Shown here one piece after another: positions 1 through 8,586 of a stretch of 64,000 nt of DNA. Positions within the stretch are counted from its first letter, which is position 1; each line of letters begins with the position of its first letter. The translations under genes were made by a program, and so were the position numbers. Origin of the DNA: Sphingomonas endophytica (GTDB lineage: Bacteria; Pseudomonadota; Alphaproteobacteria; Sphingomonadales; Sphingomonadaceae); contig NZ_LDTB01000008.1 of the NCBI RefSeq assembly GCF_001476895.1, positions 118,486-182,485 on the forward strand. The letters are read 5' to 3'. Below the pieces are notes generated by a model. It was not told where the DNA came from and did no database searches. It saw only the letters and a program-made list of their open reading frames with translations.

Positions 1-933
1 ATGAAGACGATCCTGCTCGCGGCGACCGCCGTGCTGGCGCAGGCAAGCGCGCCGTCCCCGGTCGACCAAGCCCGCGCGATCGTCGGCGATGCCCCCGCCA
101 CGTCGCAGACGCTGGTCCTCACCGACATTTCCCAACCCACCGGCCCGATGCGCGAGCTGTTCAACCGCCGCGACCTGACCGGCTGGGAGACATGGCTCGG
201 CTATCCCGATCCGGCGGTCACCTATCGCGACCGGCCCGGCGCGACCCCGATCGGCCGCAGCCGCGCGACGACCGGCGATGTCGCGGTGAAGACGATCGAC
301 GGCCAGCCCGCGCTGTGGGTGAAGGGCCAGACATGGGGGGCGATCGTCCATGACGCCGATCTGCGCGACTATCACCTCCGGCTCGAATATCGCTGGGGCG
401 ACCAGCGCTGGGCGCCGCGCGCCGACAAGGCGCCCAACAACGGCCTACTCTACCACACGCACGGCGCGCCCGGCGCGGTGTTCGGGACGTGGCAGCCGTC
501 GGTCGAGTTCGAGATGATGCCCGGCTCGACCGGCATGGCGGTCGCGGTCGGGCGCGACGTGCGCATCCGCACCACCGCCGCGCTCGACCCGACGCTGATT
601 TCGCCGCCGATCCGCTATCGGATGGGCGGCAAGCCGGTCGAGATCGTCAACGGCACGCTGATCTGGAACGTCGAGAACGCGCGCGATGCCGAGCGGCCGG
701 CGGGCGAGTGGAACACGCTCGACCTCTATGTGCTGGGCGACCGCGCGGTGCATGTCGTCAACGGCGTGCCGGTGATGGTGGTCGAGGGGCTGGCGACCGT
801 CGCCGCCGACGGGACGCGCACGCCGCTGACGCACGGTCGCATCCAGTTGCAGTCCGAGGGCGCGGAGACGTGGTTCCGCCGCGTTGCGGTCGAGCCGATC
901 GACCGGCTGCCGAAGGTGGTCGAGAAGCGCTGA
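1..933 (+). CDS. Secreted DUF1080 (3-keto-disaccharide hydrolase-like) protein
   Basis: 310 residues. A short hydrophobic N-terminus (residues 1-17, ending QASA) looks like a signal peptide, so the protein is probably exported to the periplasm. The body matches the DUF1080 concanavalin-like fold: a LFNRRDLTGWETW motif near residue 53 and a NNGLLYHTHG segment near residue 145 are typical. Family members bind or cleave sugars, and some hydrolyse 3-keto-glycosides, but the substrate cannot be read from the sequence. The ATG is the first base of the window, so a start further upstream cannot be excluded. A palindromic repeat follows the stop by 9 bp. Confidence 0.75.
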   Translation: MKTILLAATAVLAQASAPSPVDQARAIVGDAPATSQTLVLTDISQPTGPMRELFNRRDLTGWETWLGYPDPAVTYRDRPGATPIGRSRATTGDVAVKTIDGQPALWVKGQTWGAIVHDADLRDYHLRLEYRWGDQRWAPRADKAPNNGLLYHTHGAPGAVFGTWQPSVEFEMMPGSTGMAVAVGRDVRIRTTAALDPTLISPPIRYRMGGKPVEIVNGTLIWNVENARDAERPAGEWNTLDLYVLGDRAVHVVNGVPVMVVEGLATVAADGTRTPLTHGRIQLQSEGAETWFRRVAVEPIDRLPKVVEKR

Positions 934-942
934 GCCCCCCTC

Positions 943-1036
943 CGTCATTCCCGCGAAGGCGGGAATCCAGAACCTCTGACCTCGCGGCCCCTGCGAAGAC
1001 CTGCGCCTCTGGATTCCCGCCTCCGCGGGAATGACG
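943..1036. repeat. Palindromic intergenic repeat, CGTCATTCCCGCG class
   Basis: A 94-bp element with two REP-like ends. The left arm (943-970) reads CGTCATTCCCGCGAAGGCGG and continues into AATCCAG; the right arm (1009-1036) is its near-perfect inverse complement ending GGGAATGACG. Each arm also folds on itself (CCCGCgaagGCGGG). This doublet architecture is that of REPIN elements. It lies between the DUF1080 gene and nadB and may act as a transcript-end hairpin. Confidence 0.85.
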
Positions 1037-1132
1037 GGGGCAGGGCACGCAAACACCTGTCCCACAACCCCCTATCTATGCCACATGGATCATCATGTGC
1101 GCCTACACCCCCGCTATACCCCGCCAGCGTCT

Positions 1133-1150
1133 CAACATTCGCAACATTCG
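1133..1150 (+). repeat. Tandem 9-mer upstream of nadB
   Basis: Two adjacent copies of CAACATTCG, 13 bp before the nadB start codon. This could be an operator half-site pair or chance. Nothing else supports a regulator. Confidence 0.3.
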
Positions 1151-1162
1151 CGGGTGCACGGC

Positions 1163-2740
1163 ATGACCCGGAGCGATGTCCTGATCGTCGGCTCCGGCGC
1201 GGCCGGACTGACCGCCGCGCTCAACCTCGCCGACCGGTTCAAGGTCACGGTGCTGGCAAAGGGCGCGCTCAACGATGGATCGACCGCCTGGGCGCAAGGC
1301 GGGATCGCCGCGGTCCTCGAACCCGGCGACACGTTCGAGCATCATGTCGAGGACACGATGGTCGCGGGTGCCGGGCTCAACGATCGCGGGATCGTCGAGT
1401 TCGTCGTCGAACGCGCGCCCGCCGCGATCCAGCGGCTGCGCGCGCTGGGTGTCCCCTTCGCCGAGGAGAAGGGTGCGCTCCACCTGACGCGCGAGGGCGG
1501 GCATTCGCATCGCCGCATCGTCCATGTCGCCGATGCGACCGGCTGGGCGGTGCAGGAGGCGCTGCAACGCGCCGCCACGGCGCATCCCAACATCACCCTG
1601 ATCCCCGATCAGGTCGCGATCGACCTGGCCACCAGCCGCCACGAACAACGCTATTCGGGCGCGGGCAATGTCTGGGGCGTCTATGCGATCGACCGGCAGA
1701 GCGGGCGCGTGCAGCTCCATACCGCGCGCGCGACGATCCTGGCGACCGGCGGGGCGGGGCGGACGTATCTGTTCTCCACCGCGCCGCGCGGCGCGACCGG
1801 CGACGGGATCGCGATGGCGTGGCGCGCGGGCGCGCGCGTGGCGAACATGGAATTCATGCAATTCCACCCGACCTGCCTCTATCATCTGGAGGTCAAGAAC
1901 TTCCTGATTACCGAGGCGGTGCGCGGGGAGGGCGGGCGGCTCATCAACCCGACCACCGGCAAGCGCTTCATGCCGTATTACGACGAGCGGCTGGAACTGG
2001 CGCCGCGCGACGTGGTGGCGCGCGCGATCGATGCCGAGATCAAGCGCTACGGCCTCGATTTCGTCCATCTCGACATCAGCCACATGCCCCCGGAATTCGT
2101 CCGCGCGCACTTCCCGAACATCTACGAAAAGCTGCTCGGCCTCGGCATCGACATGACGACCTCGCCGATCCCGGTTGTGCCCGCGCAGCATTACACCTGC
2201 GGCGGGATCGTCGTGGACAGGGACGGGCGCACCGACCTGCCCGGCCTCTATGCGGCGGGCGAGTGCACGCAATCGGGCCTGCACGGCGCGAACCGGCTGG
2301 CGTCGAATTCGCTGCTCGAATGTTTCGTGTTCGGCGAGGCGGCGGCGCGGCATATCGCCGACTGCTGGGACAATCTGCCCGAGGTGCCGGTGATCCGCGC
2401 CTGGGACGAAAGCCGCGTGACCGATTCCGACGAGGAGGTGGTCATCAAGCAGAACTGGACCGAAATCCGCCGCTTCATGTGGAATTACGTCGGCATCGTG
2501 CGCACCACCAAGCGGCTGGAGCGCGCGCGCCACCGCATCGACCTGCTCCGCAGCGAGGTCGAGGATTATTACGGCCATTTCCGCGTCACGCCGGACCTGA
2601 TCGAGCTGCGCAACCTGCTCCAGACCGCCGACCTGATCGTCCGCTCCGCGCTGCACCGGCACGAAAGCCGCGGGCTGCATTACACGCTCGACTATCCCGG
2701 CCTCGTCGATCCGCCGGTCGATACCGTGCTGGTGCCGTGA
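1163..2740 (+). CDS. nadB: L-aspartate oxidase
   Basis: 525 residues from the chosen start. It is a FAD flavoprotein that oxidises L-aspartate to iminoaspartate, the first step of de novo NAD synthesis. The Rossmann FAD-binding motif GSGAAGLTAAL lies at residues 9-19. The substrate-binding and active-site regions of the succinate dehydrogenase/NadB superfamily follow: MEFMQFHPTCLY, ITEAVRGEGG, RDVVARAID and TCGGI. The late ESRGLHYTLDYP motif identifies NadB rather than SdhA. In-frame ATGs exist at 1031 and 1085, but 1163 puts the first residues (MTRSDVLIVGSG) at the usual family start. nadA and nadC are not in the window. Confidence 0.93.
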   Translation: MTRSDVLIVGSGAAGLTAALNLADRFKVTVLAKGALNDGSTAWAQGGIAAVLEPGDTFEHHVEDTMVAGAGLNDRGIVEFVVERAPAAIQRLRALGVPFAEEKGALHLTREGGHSHRRIVHVADATGWAVQEALQRAATAHPNITLIPDQVAIDLATSRHEQRYSGAGNVWGVYAIDRQSGRVQLHTARATILATGGAGRTYLFSTAPRGATGDGIAMAWRAGARVANMEFMQFHPTCLYHLEVKNFLITEAVRGEGGRLINPTTGKRFMPYYDERLELAPRDVVARAIDAEIKRYGLDFVHLDISHMPPEFVRAHFPNIYEKLLGLGIDMTTSPIPVVPAQHYTCGGIVVDRDGRTDLPGLYAAGECTQSGLHGANRLASNSLLECFVFGEAAARHIADCWDNLPEVPVIRAWDESRVTDSDEEVVIKQNWTEIRRFMWNYVGIVRTTKRLERARHRIDLLRSEVEDYYGHFRVTPDLIELRNLLQTADLIVRSALHRHESRGLHYTLDYPGLVDPPVDTVLVP

Positions 2741-2885
2741 CACCCCCGGAATCAGCCGCTTGAGCGAGGACGACTCGCTTCGTCGCGCGGGTGCGGGCGG
2801 TCGTCGCAACCCCGAGTCGCGGGGCTATGCGATCGATACCGCTACCGGCACACACCCGGATCAGGCAGGGGTGACGGCGGCGGAC

Positions 2886-3995
2886 ATGGGAAAGACGACA
2901 TTCGCGCACCGGACGGCGGTGATCGGCTGGTCGCTGCTGATCGCCGGCTGCGGCGCGGGCGCGGGCTCGACGCTGATCCCCGCCGCCCCGCCGCCGCCGT
3001 TGGTGTCGGTCGCGGTCCCGCCGCCCGCGCCGCCGCGCCCGAAGTCCGCGCCGCGCGCGCTGCAGGAGCGCGTTACGCAGTTGATCCGCAGCTTTCCCGG
3101 CAAGGCGGGGGCGGCGATCCAGGCGGTGGACGAGGACTGGATCGTTTCCGAAGGCGGCGCGCTGTACCTGCCGCAGCAGAGCGTCAGCAAATTATGGGTC
3201 GCGATGACCGTGCTGGCGCAACGCGACGCCGGGCGGCTGAAGCTCGACGATCCGGTGCTGGTGACGCGCGACGATCTGACGCTTTTCCATCAACCGATCG
3301 CCTCGCTGGTGACGGCGCAGGGCTATCAGACCACGGTCGGCGGGCTGATGACGCGCGCGCTGACGCAGAGCGACAATACCGCGAACGACCGGCTGCTGAC
3401 CGTCGTCGGCGGCCCGGCGGCTGTGCGGCGGTTCCTGGCGGAAAAGCACATCAGCGGCATCCGCTTCGGTCCCGGCGAGCGGCTGCTCCAGAGCGGTACG
3501 GCGGGCGTGACCTGGAAGCAGTCGATGGCGATGGGGCGCGGATTCGAGGCGGCGCGCGCGAAGCTGGACCCCGCCGTGCGCCGCGCCGCGCTGCAACGCT
3601 ATATCGACAATCCCGCCGACGGCGCGCAGCCCGCCGCGATCGTCGAGGCGATGGCACGGCTGGCGCGCGGCGAATTGCTCAGCGAGACCTCGACGCGCAT
3701 CCTGCTGGACACGATGGCGGCCTCGCACACCGGGCGCGCGCGGTTGAAGGCGGCGACTCCGCCGGGGTGGAAGCTGGCGCACAAGACCGGTACCGGGCAG
3801 GAACTGGGCGCGCGCAACGCCGGCTTCAACGACATCGGCCTGCTCACCGCGCCGGACGGCCGCCGCTATGCGATCGCGGTGCAGATCGGCGACACCACCG
3901 CGCCGATGCGCGTGCGGCAGGTGCTGATCCAGCAGGTCGCGGCGGCGCTGACGGGTGCGCAGCCGCGCGCGGGCGGGGCGGACGAATCGGAATAG
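2886..3995 (+). CDS. Lipoprotein serine hydrolase, class A beta-lactamase fold
   Basis: 369 residues from the ATG at 2886, chosen because it begins a lipoprotein signal peptide with lipobox LIAGC (Cys22). A proline-rich linker (residues 34-53) precedes the catalytic domain. The penicillin-recognising triad is complete: SVSK (Ser99, Lys102), SDN (162-164) and KTG (299-301). I cannot find the omega-loop ExxLN motif that supplies the deacylating glutamate of true class A beta-lactamases. The protein may therefore be a beta-lactamase-related peptidase or penicillin-binding hydrolase rather than a resistance enzyme. It is probably anchored in a cell membrane facing the periplasm. An in-frame TTG at 2760 would add 42 residues ahead of the signal peptide and is unlikely. 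Confidence 0.82.
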   Translation: MGKTTFAHRTAVIGWSLLIAGCGAGAGSTLIPAAPPPPLVSVAVPPPAPPRPKSAPRALQERVTQLIRSFPGKAGAAIQAVDEDWIVSEGGALYLPQQSVSKLWVAMTVLAQRDAGRLKLDDPVLVTRDDLTLFHQPIASLVTAQGYQTTVGGLMTRALTQSDNTANDRLLTVVGGPAAVRRFLAEKHISGIRFGPGERLLQSGTAGVTWKQSMAMGRGFEAARAKLDPAVRRAALQRYIDNPADGAQPAAIVEAMARLARGELLSETSTRILLDTMAASHTGRARLKAATPPGWKLAHKTGTGQELGARNAGFNDIGLLTAPDGRRYAIAVQIGDTTAPMRVRQVLIQQVAAALTGAQPRAGGADESE

Positions 3996-4006
3996 CCGCG
4001 CCTTTC

Positions 4007-4036
4007 CGTCATTGCTGCGCTCCGCTCGCAATGACG
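4007..4036. repeat. Single REP unit, CGTCATTGC class
   Basis: A 30-bp palindrome (CGTCATTGCtgcgctccgctcGCAATGACG) between the serine hydrolase and polA. It is the solo form of the longer doublets at 6974, 16800, 45558 and 49104. Confidence 0.8.
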
Positions 4037-4103
4037 ATGGAGCGGGCGGCAAGGATACGAACCCCGGTTCCCCACAACCCCAATCCGTTATAGGGCAGGC
4101 GCC

Positions 4104-6866
4104 ATGCCGCACCTCTATCTCGTCGACGGATCGGGCTACATTTTCCGTGCCTATCACCGCCTGCCGCCGCTGACCAACAAGCATGGCGAGCCGGTCGGTG
4201 CGGTCTATGGCTATACCGCGATGCTCTGGAAGCTTGCCGACGCGCTCCACAAGGCGGACGGGCCGACGCACATGGCGGTGATCCTCGATAAGTCGAGCCA
4301 CACGTTCCGCAACGAGCTGTACGACCAGTACAAAGCGCATCGCCCGCCGCCGCCCGAGGATCTGGTCCCGCAATTCCCGATGATCCGCGACGCCACCCGC
4401 GCCTTCTCGCTGCCGTGCATCGAGGAAGCGGGCTGGGAGGCCGACGATCTGATCGCCAGCTATACCAAGGCGGCGCTGGCGCAGGGCTGGCAGGTGACGA
4501 TCGTCAGTTCCGACAAGGATCTGATGCAGCTGATGACCGATCCATCGGTCGACATGCTCGACACGATGAACAACCGCCGGCTCGGCTCCGAGGCGGTGGT
4601 CGAGAAGTTCGGCGTCGGCCCGGAGAAGCTGGGCGACGTCCTCGCGCTGATGGGCGACAGCGTCGACAATGTGCCGGGCGTCCCGGGTGTCGGGCCGAAA
4701 ACCGCCGCGAAGCTGATCCTCGAACATGGCGATGTCGAAGGCGTGCTGACCGCCGCCGACACGATGAAGAAGGGCAAGCTGCGCGAGAATCTGATCGAGC
4801 ATGCCGAGGCGGCGCGGATGAGCCGCAAGCTGGTCGAGCTGGCGTGCGACGTGCCGCTGCCGCAGCCGCTGGAGGAACTGTCGCTGGCGGACGGCATCCC
4901 CGACGCGCCGTTGCGCGCCTTCCTCGAACATCACGGCTTCCGCACGCTGCTGTCGCGGCTGGGCGAGGTCGCCGACGCGCCGGTCGCAGAGGCACCGACC
5001 GATGCCGGCTTCGATGCCGACGAACCCTGCAAGCACGACGACTATGAAACGGTCGTCGACATGGACGCGCTCGACCGCTGGATCACCGTCGCCCGCCACC
5101 AGGGCTGGGTCGCGATCGACACCGAAACGACCGCGAAGGACCCGATGCTCGCCGATCTGGTCGGCGTGTCGCTGGCGCTGCATCCAAATCTCGCCTGCTA
5201 TATCCCGCTTGGCCACGGCGGCAGCGACATGTTCGCCGAACGCCCGCCGCAGCTCGACTGCGACGTGGCGCTGGCGAAGCTCAGGCCGCTGCTGGAGGAT
5301 CCCGGCGTCCTCAAGATCGGGCACAACCTGAAGTACGACATGATCGTGCTCGGACGGCTGGGCGTCGACGTCGCGCCGTACGACGACACGATCGTGATGA
5401 GCTTCGATCTCGACGCCGGGCTGCACGGCCACGGCATGGACGAACTGGCCGCGACGCATCTGTCGCACACCTGCATCGCCTACAAGGATGTGGTCGGCAC
5501 GGGCAAGAAGGCGCTCGGCTTCCACGAGGTCGATCTGAAGGCCGCGACCCGCTACGCTGCGGAGGATGCCGACGTGACGCTGCGCCTGTGGCGGCGCTTC
5601 ACCGCGCGCCTGCCGCGCGAGGGCGCGACGCGCGTCTATCAGATGGTCGATCGGCCGCTGGTGGCGGTGATCGCGCGGATGGAGCGGCGCGGGATCAAGA
5701 TCGATCGCGAGAAACTCGCGCAGCTCTCCGGCGATTTCTCGACGCAGATCGCGGCGCTGGAGGGCGTCGTCCACGAACTGGCGGGCGGACCGTTCACGAT
5801 CGGCAGCCCCAAGCAACTGGGTGACGTGCTGTTCGAGCGGATGGGGCTGAAGGGCGGGCGCAAGGGCAAGAGCGGCGTCTATTCGACCGACGTCAACGAA
5901 CTCGAACGCCTTGCCGCCGACCGCGGTTCGCCGGGTGCGGAAATCGCGACCAAGGTGCTGGAATGGCGTCAGCTGACCAAGCTGAAGAACACCTATACCG
6001 ATGCGCTTCAGGAACAGATCAACCCCGCCACGGGCCGCGTCCATACCAGCTATTCGTTGACCGGCGCCCAGACCGGTCGGCTGTCCTCGACCGATCCGAA
6101 TTTACAGAACATTCCGATCCGCACCGAGGTCGGCCGCCAGATCCGCGACGCTTTCGTCGCCGAGCCGGGCAACGTCATCCTCGCCGCCGACTATTCGCAG
6201 ATCGAGCTGCGGCTGGCCGCGCACATGGCCGAGGTGCCGCAGCTGAAGGAGGCGTTCGCGCGCGGCGACGACATTCACAGCCTGACCGCGCAGGAATTGT
6301 TCGGCGAGGTGACGCGCGACACCCGCGCGTCGGCGAAGACGATCAACTTCGCGATCCTCTACGGCATCTCACGCTGGGGGCTGGCGGGGCGGCTCGACAT
6401 TTCGGCGGACGAGGCGCAGGCGATGATCGATCGCTATTTCGACCGCTTCCCCGGCATCAACCGCTATATCGCCGAGACGCTGACGCAGGTGCGCGAGCAC
6501 GGCTTCACCGAGACGCTGTTCGGCCGCAAGACGCACTTCCCGCGCATCCGCAGCAAGGTGCAGCACGAACGCCAGGGCGCCGAGCGCGCCGCGATCAACG
6601 CGCCGATCCAGGGCACCAGCGCCGATATCATCAAGCGCGCGATGGTGCGGATGGAGCCGGCACTGCTGGAGGCGGGGCTGCCCGACGTGCGGATGCTGCT
6701 CCAGGTCCATGACGAACTGGTGTTCGAATTGCCCGAGGGCGATGTCGAGCGGGCGCGCCCGGTGATCGAGCGCGTCATGGCGGGCGCGGCGGAGCCGGCG
6801 GTGGTGCTGGACGTGCCGCTGGGGGTGGAGATCGGGGTCGGACGGAGTTGGGGAGAAGCGCATTGA
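4104..6866 (+). CDS. polA: DNA polymerase I
   Basis: 920 residues, full length. It fills gaps and removes RNA primers in replication and excision repair. Three domains are visible. The 5'-3' exonuclease (about 1-290) carries YKAHRPPPPEDL, GWEADDLI and the helix-hairpin-helix GVPGVGPKTAAKL. The 3'-5' proofreading exonuclease (about 320-510) has its ExoI motif AIDTETT with Asp339, so proofreading appears intact. The A-family polymerase domain has motif A DYSQIELRLAAH (Asp696), the O-helix RASAKTINFAILYG and motif C QVHDELVFE (Asp870). The ATG at 4104 starts directly into the conserved LYLVDGSGYIFRAYH. Confidence 0.97.
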   Translation: MPHLYLVDGSGYIFRAYHRLPPLTNKHGEPVGAVYGYTAMLWKLADALHKADGPTHMAVILDKSSHTFRNELYDQYKAHRPPPPEDLVPQFPMIRDATRAFSLPCIEEAGWEADDLIASYTKAALAQGWQVTIVSSDKDLMQLMTDPSVDMLDTMNNRRLGSEAVVEKFGVGPEKLGDVLALMGDSVDNVPGVPGVGPKTAAKLILEHGDVEGVLTAADTMKKGKLRENLIEHAEAARMSRKLVELACDVPLPQPLEELSLADGIPDAPLRAFLEHHGFRTLLSRLGEVADAPVAEAPTDAGFDADEPCKHDDYETVVDMDALDRWITVARHQGWVAIDTETTAKDPMLADLVGVSLALHPNLACYIPLGHGGSDMFAERPPQLDCDVALAKLRPLLEDPGVLKIGHNLKYDMIVLGRLGVDVAPYDDTIVMSFDLDAGLHGHGMDELAATHLSHTCIAYKDVVGTGKKALGFHEVDLKAATRYAAEDADVTLRLWRRFTARLPREGATRVYQMVDRPLVAVIARMERRGIKIDREKLAQLSGDFSTQIAALEGVVHELAGGPFTIGSPKQLGDVLFERMGLKGGRKGKSGVYSTDVNELERLAADRGSPGAEIATKVLEWRQLTKLKNTYTDALQEQINPATGRVHTSYSLTGAQTGRLSSTDPNLQNIPIRTEVGRQIRDAFVAEPGNVILAADYSQIELRLAAHMAEVPQLKEAFARGDDIHSLTAQELFGEVTRDTRASAKTINFAILYGISRWGLAGRLDISADEAQAMIDRYFDRFPGINRYIAETLTQVREHGFTETLFGRKTHFPRIRSKVQHERQGAERAAINAPIQGTSADIIKRAMVRMEPALLEAGLPDVRMLLQVHDELVFELPEGDVERARPVIERVMAGAAEPAVVLDVPLGVEIGVGRSWGEAH

Positions 6867-6973
6867 CCGCGCCGCTTGGCAGCCGGCCACGCCCGGCTGA
6901 CTCAAGCCAGCGCGGGCGGCGGGCAACGCCCGTCCGACGACGCGGCTTCGCCGCGGCGCACCTCTCCCACCAC

Positions 6974-7051
6974 CGTCATTGCGAGCGCAGCGAAGCAATC
7001 CAGAGCCCAGCGCGTGACGCTCCGGATGGCTTCGCTCCGCTCGCAATGACG
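6974..7051. repeat. REPIN-like doublet, CGTCATTGCGAGC class
   Basis: 78 bp between polA and the flippase gene. CGTCATTGCGAGCGCAGCGA at the left is mirrored by TCGCTCCGCTCGCAATGACG at the right. It ends 11 bp before the flippase start codon, so transcription from polA, or the flippase leader, would contain the hairpin. Confidence 0.85.
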
Positions 7052-7062
7052 AAGTGCTTCGC

Positions 7063-8580
7063 ATGACCGACCAGACCGAGGACATCGCCGCGCTCGCCAA
7101 GGGCGGCCGCACCAACGTCGCGGGGTTCATCCTGCGGCTGGGCGCGCGGATCCCGTTCCTGTTCATCGCGGGCCACATGTACGGTGCGGCGCTGGTCGGG
7201 CGCTTCGCGATCGCGGTCGTCGTGGTCGAGTTCGCCGCACTGATCGCCACGCTCGGCCTCAAGCGCGGGCTGGCGCAGGCTTTGTCCTCCACCGAGCGTC
7301 CGCACAATCACGTCGTGTTCGACGCGCTGGCGCTGGCGCTGATCGCCAGCCTGATCGCCAGTGCCGCGCTGTTCGCGTTTCCGCAGGCGATGTACCCCAA
7401 TTCGGCGATCGTCGGGCTGGACCGCTTCTTCCCGCTCATCATCCTCGCGCCCGCGCTGTCCGACGTCAGCCTCGCCGCGCTCGCCTATCGCCACGATGTG
7501 AAGGCCAGCGTCACGGCACGGGCGGTGATCGAACCGTGGACGCTGTCGATCTTCGCCTTCCTGTTCTCGTTCTTCACGCACAAGGACGGGCTGGTGCTGG
7601 CCTATGTCGCCAGCATGGTCGCCGCGCTGACCGCCAGCATCGTGCCACTCATCCGCAGCTATGGCGTGCCGCACGGCTGGTCGCCGCACGTCGGGCAATT
7701 GTGGCAGATGACGCGCGCCAATACCCCGCTGGCGGGGGCGGACGCGCTGGAGTGGGGCAGCCGCAACATCGACCGGCTGATCCTCGGCACGCTATTCGCG
7801 CCGAGCGTGGTCGGCATCTATTACATGGCGCAGCAGGTCGCGAGCCTGCCGCAGAAGCTGAAGACCAGCTTCGATCCGATCCTGGGTCCGGTCGTGACGC
7901 AGAGCCTGGCGCGCGGCGACCTGACGGCGATCGCGCGGCAGGTGCGGCAGGTGGCGTTCTGGATCATCGCGGCGCAGCTGGCGCTGGCGATCACCGCCTC
8001 GATCCCGCGCGAGGGCGTGATGGCGACGATCGGGCCGCAATTCGTGAGCGGCGCCGCACCGATGGTATTCCTGCTGTTCGCGGAGGTCTTCGCCTCGACC
8101 GGCGCGGTGTCCGAATCAGCGCTGGTCTATATGGCGCGGCACCGCAACCTGTTGATTTCGATGACGATGCTGGCGTTGCAGGTCGCCTTGTCCTTCGCGC
8201 TGATCCTCGCGATCCGCGCGGCCGGCTATGGCGTGACGACGCAGGCGGCGGGCGCGCCGGTCGCGCTGATGCTGGTGTTGCTGCTCACCTCGTTCATCAA
8301 GGCCGGCGTTCTGGGACGGCTGCTGGGAGCAAGCGTCTCGCCAATGCGCTGGCCGCTGGTCTGGGCGGCGTGCGCGGGGGCTGCGGTCGGTGGCGCCTTC
8401 ACCTTGTTGCCGCCGGGCTGGCGCTGGGCGCAGGTATCGATCGGCGTCGCCGCGACGCTCGCGGCCTATCTGTTCGTGATCTGGCGTTACGCCTTCGGTC
8501 CGGAGGACCGCGCCCTGTTCAGCAAGATGCCTCGCGCGGAGGAGGCGACCTTGCCGAACGAGGGCGGGTTCATCCGCTGA
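7063..8580 (+). CDS. Polysaccharide/lipopolysaccharide flippase family membrane protein
   Basis: 505 residues with about 12-14 hydrophobic segments spread over the whole length, matching the oligosaccharide-flippase (Wzx/MATE-like, PF01943/PF13440) family. These inner-membrane proteins flip lipid-linked sugars to the periplasmic face. The hydrophilic N-terminus (TDQTEDIAALAKGGRTNVAG) leads into the first helix, where RxxR/K and G-rich turns are typical. No glycosyltransferase or polymerase gene lies beside it, so the glycan cannot be named. ATG at 7063 is preferred over the ATG three codons earlier. Confidence 0.8.
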   Translation: MTDQTEDIAALAKGGRTNVAGFILRLGARIPFLFIAGHMYGAALVGRFAIAVVVVEFAALIATLGLKRGLAQALSSTERPHNHVVFDALALALIASLIASAALFAFPQAMYPNSAIVGLDRFFPLIILAPALSDVSLAALAYRHDVKASVTARAVIEPWTLSIFAFLFSFFTHKDGLVLAYVASMVAALTASIVPLIRSYGVPHGWSPHVGQLWQMTRANTPLAGADALEWGSRNIDRLILGTLFAPSVVGIYYMAQQVASLPQKLKTSFDPILGPVVTQSLARGDLTAIARQVRQVAFWIIAAQLALAITASIPREGVMATIGPQFVSGAAPMVFLLFAEVFASTGAVSESALVYMARHRNLLISMTMLALQVALSFALILAIRAAGYGVTTQAAGAPVALMLVLLLTSFIKAGVLGRLLGASVSPMRWPLVWAACAGAAVGGAFTLLPPGWRWAQVSIGVAATLAAYLFVIWRYAFGPEDRALFSKMPRAEEATLPNEGGFIR

Positions 8581-8586
8581 CGATCC

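Noticed and set aside
1031..1162. N-terminal extension of NadB starting at 1031
   Set aside because: The extra 44 residues include the tip of a palindromic repeat and a tandem 9-mer, and the family normally starts at the FAD-binding strand.
3192..6044. Long open frame (950 codons) on the minus strand opposite the serine hydrolase and polA
   Set aside because: Its translation is repetitive Arg/His/Gln/Asp-rich and matches no fold. polA on the other strand has every catalytic motif. Long antisense frames are expected at this GC content.
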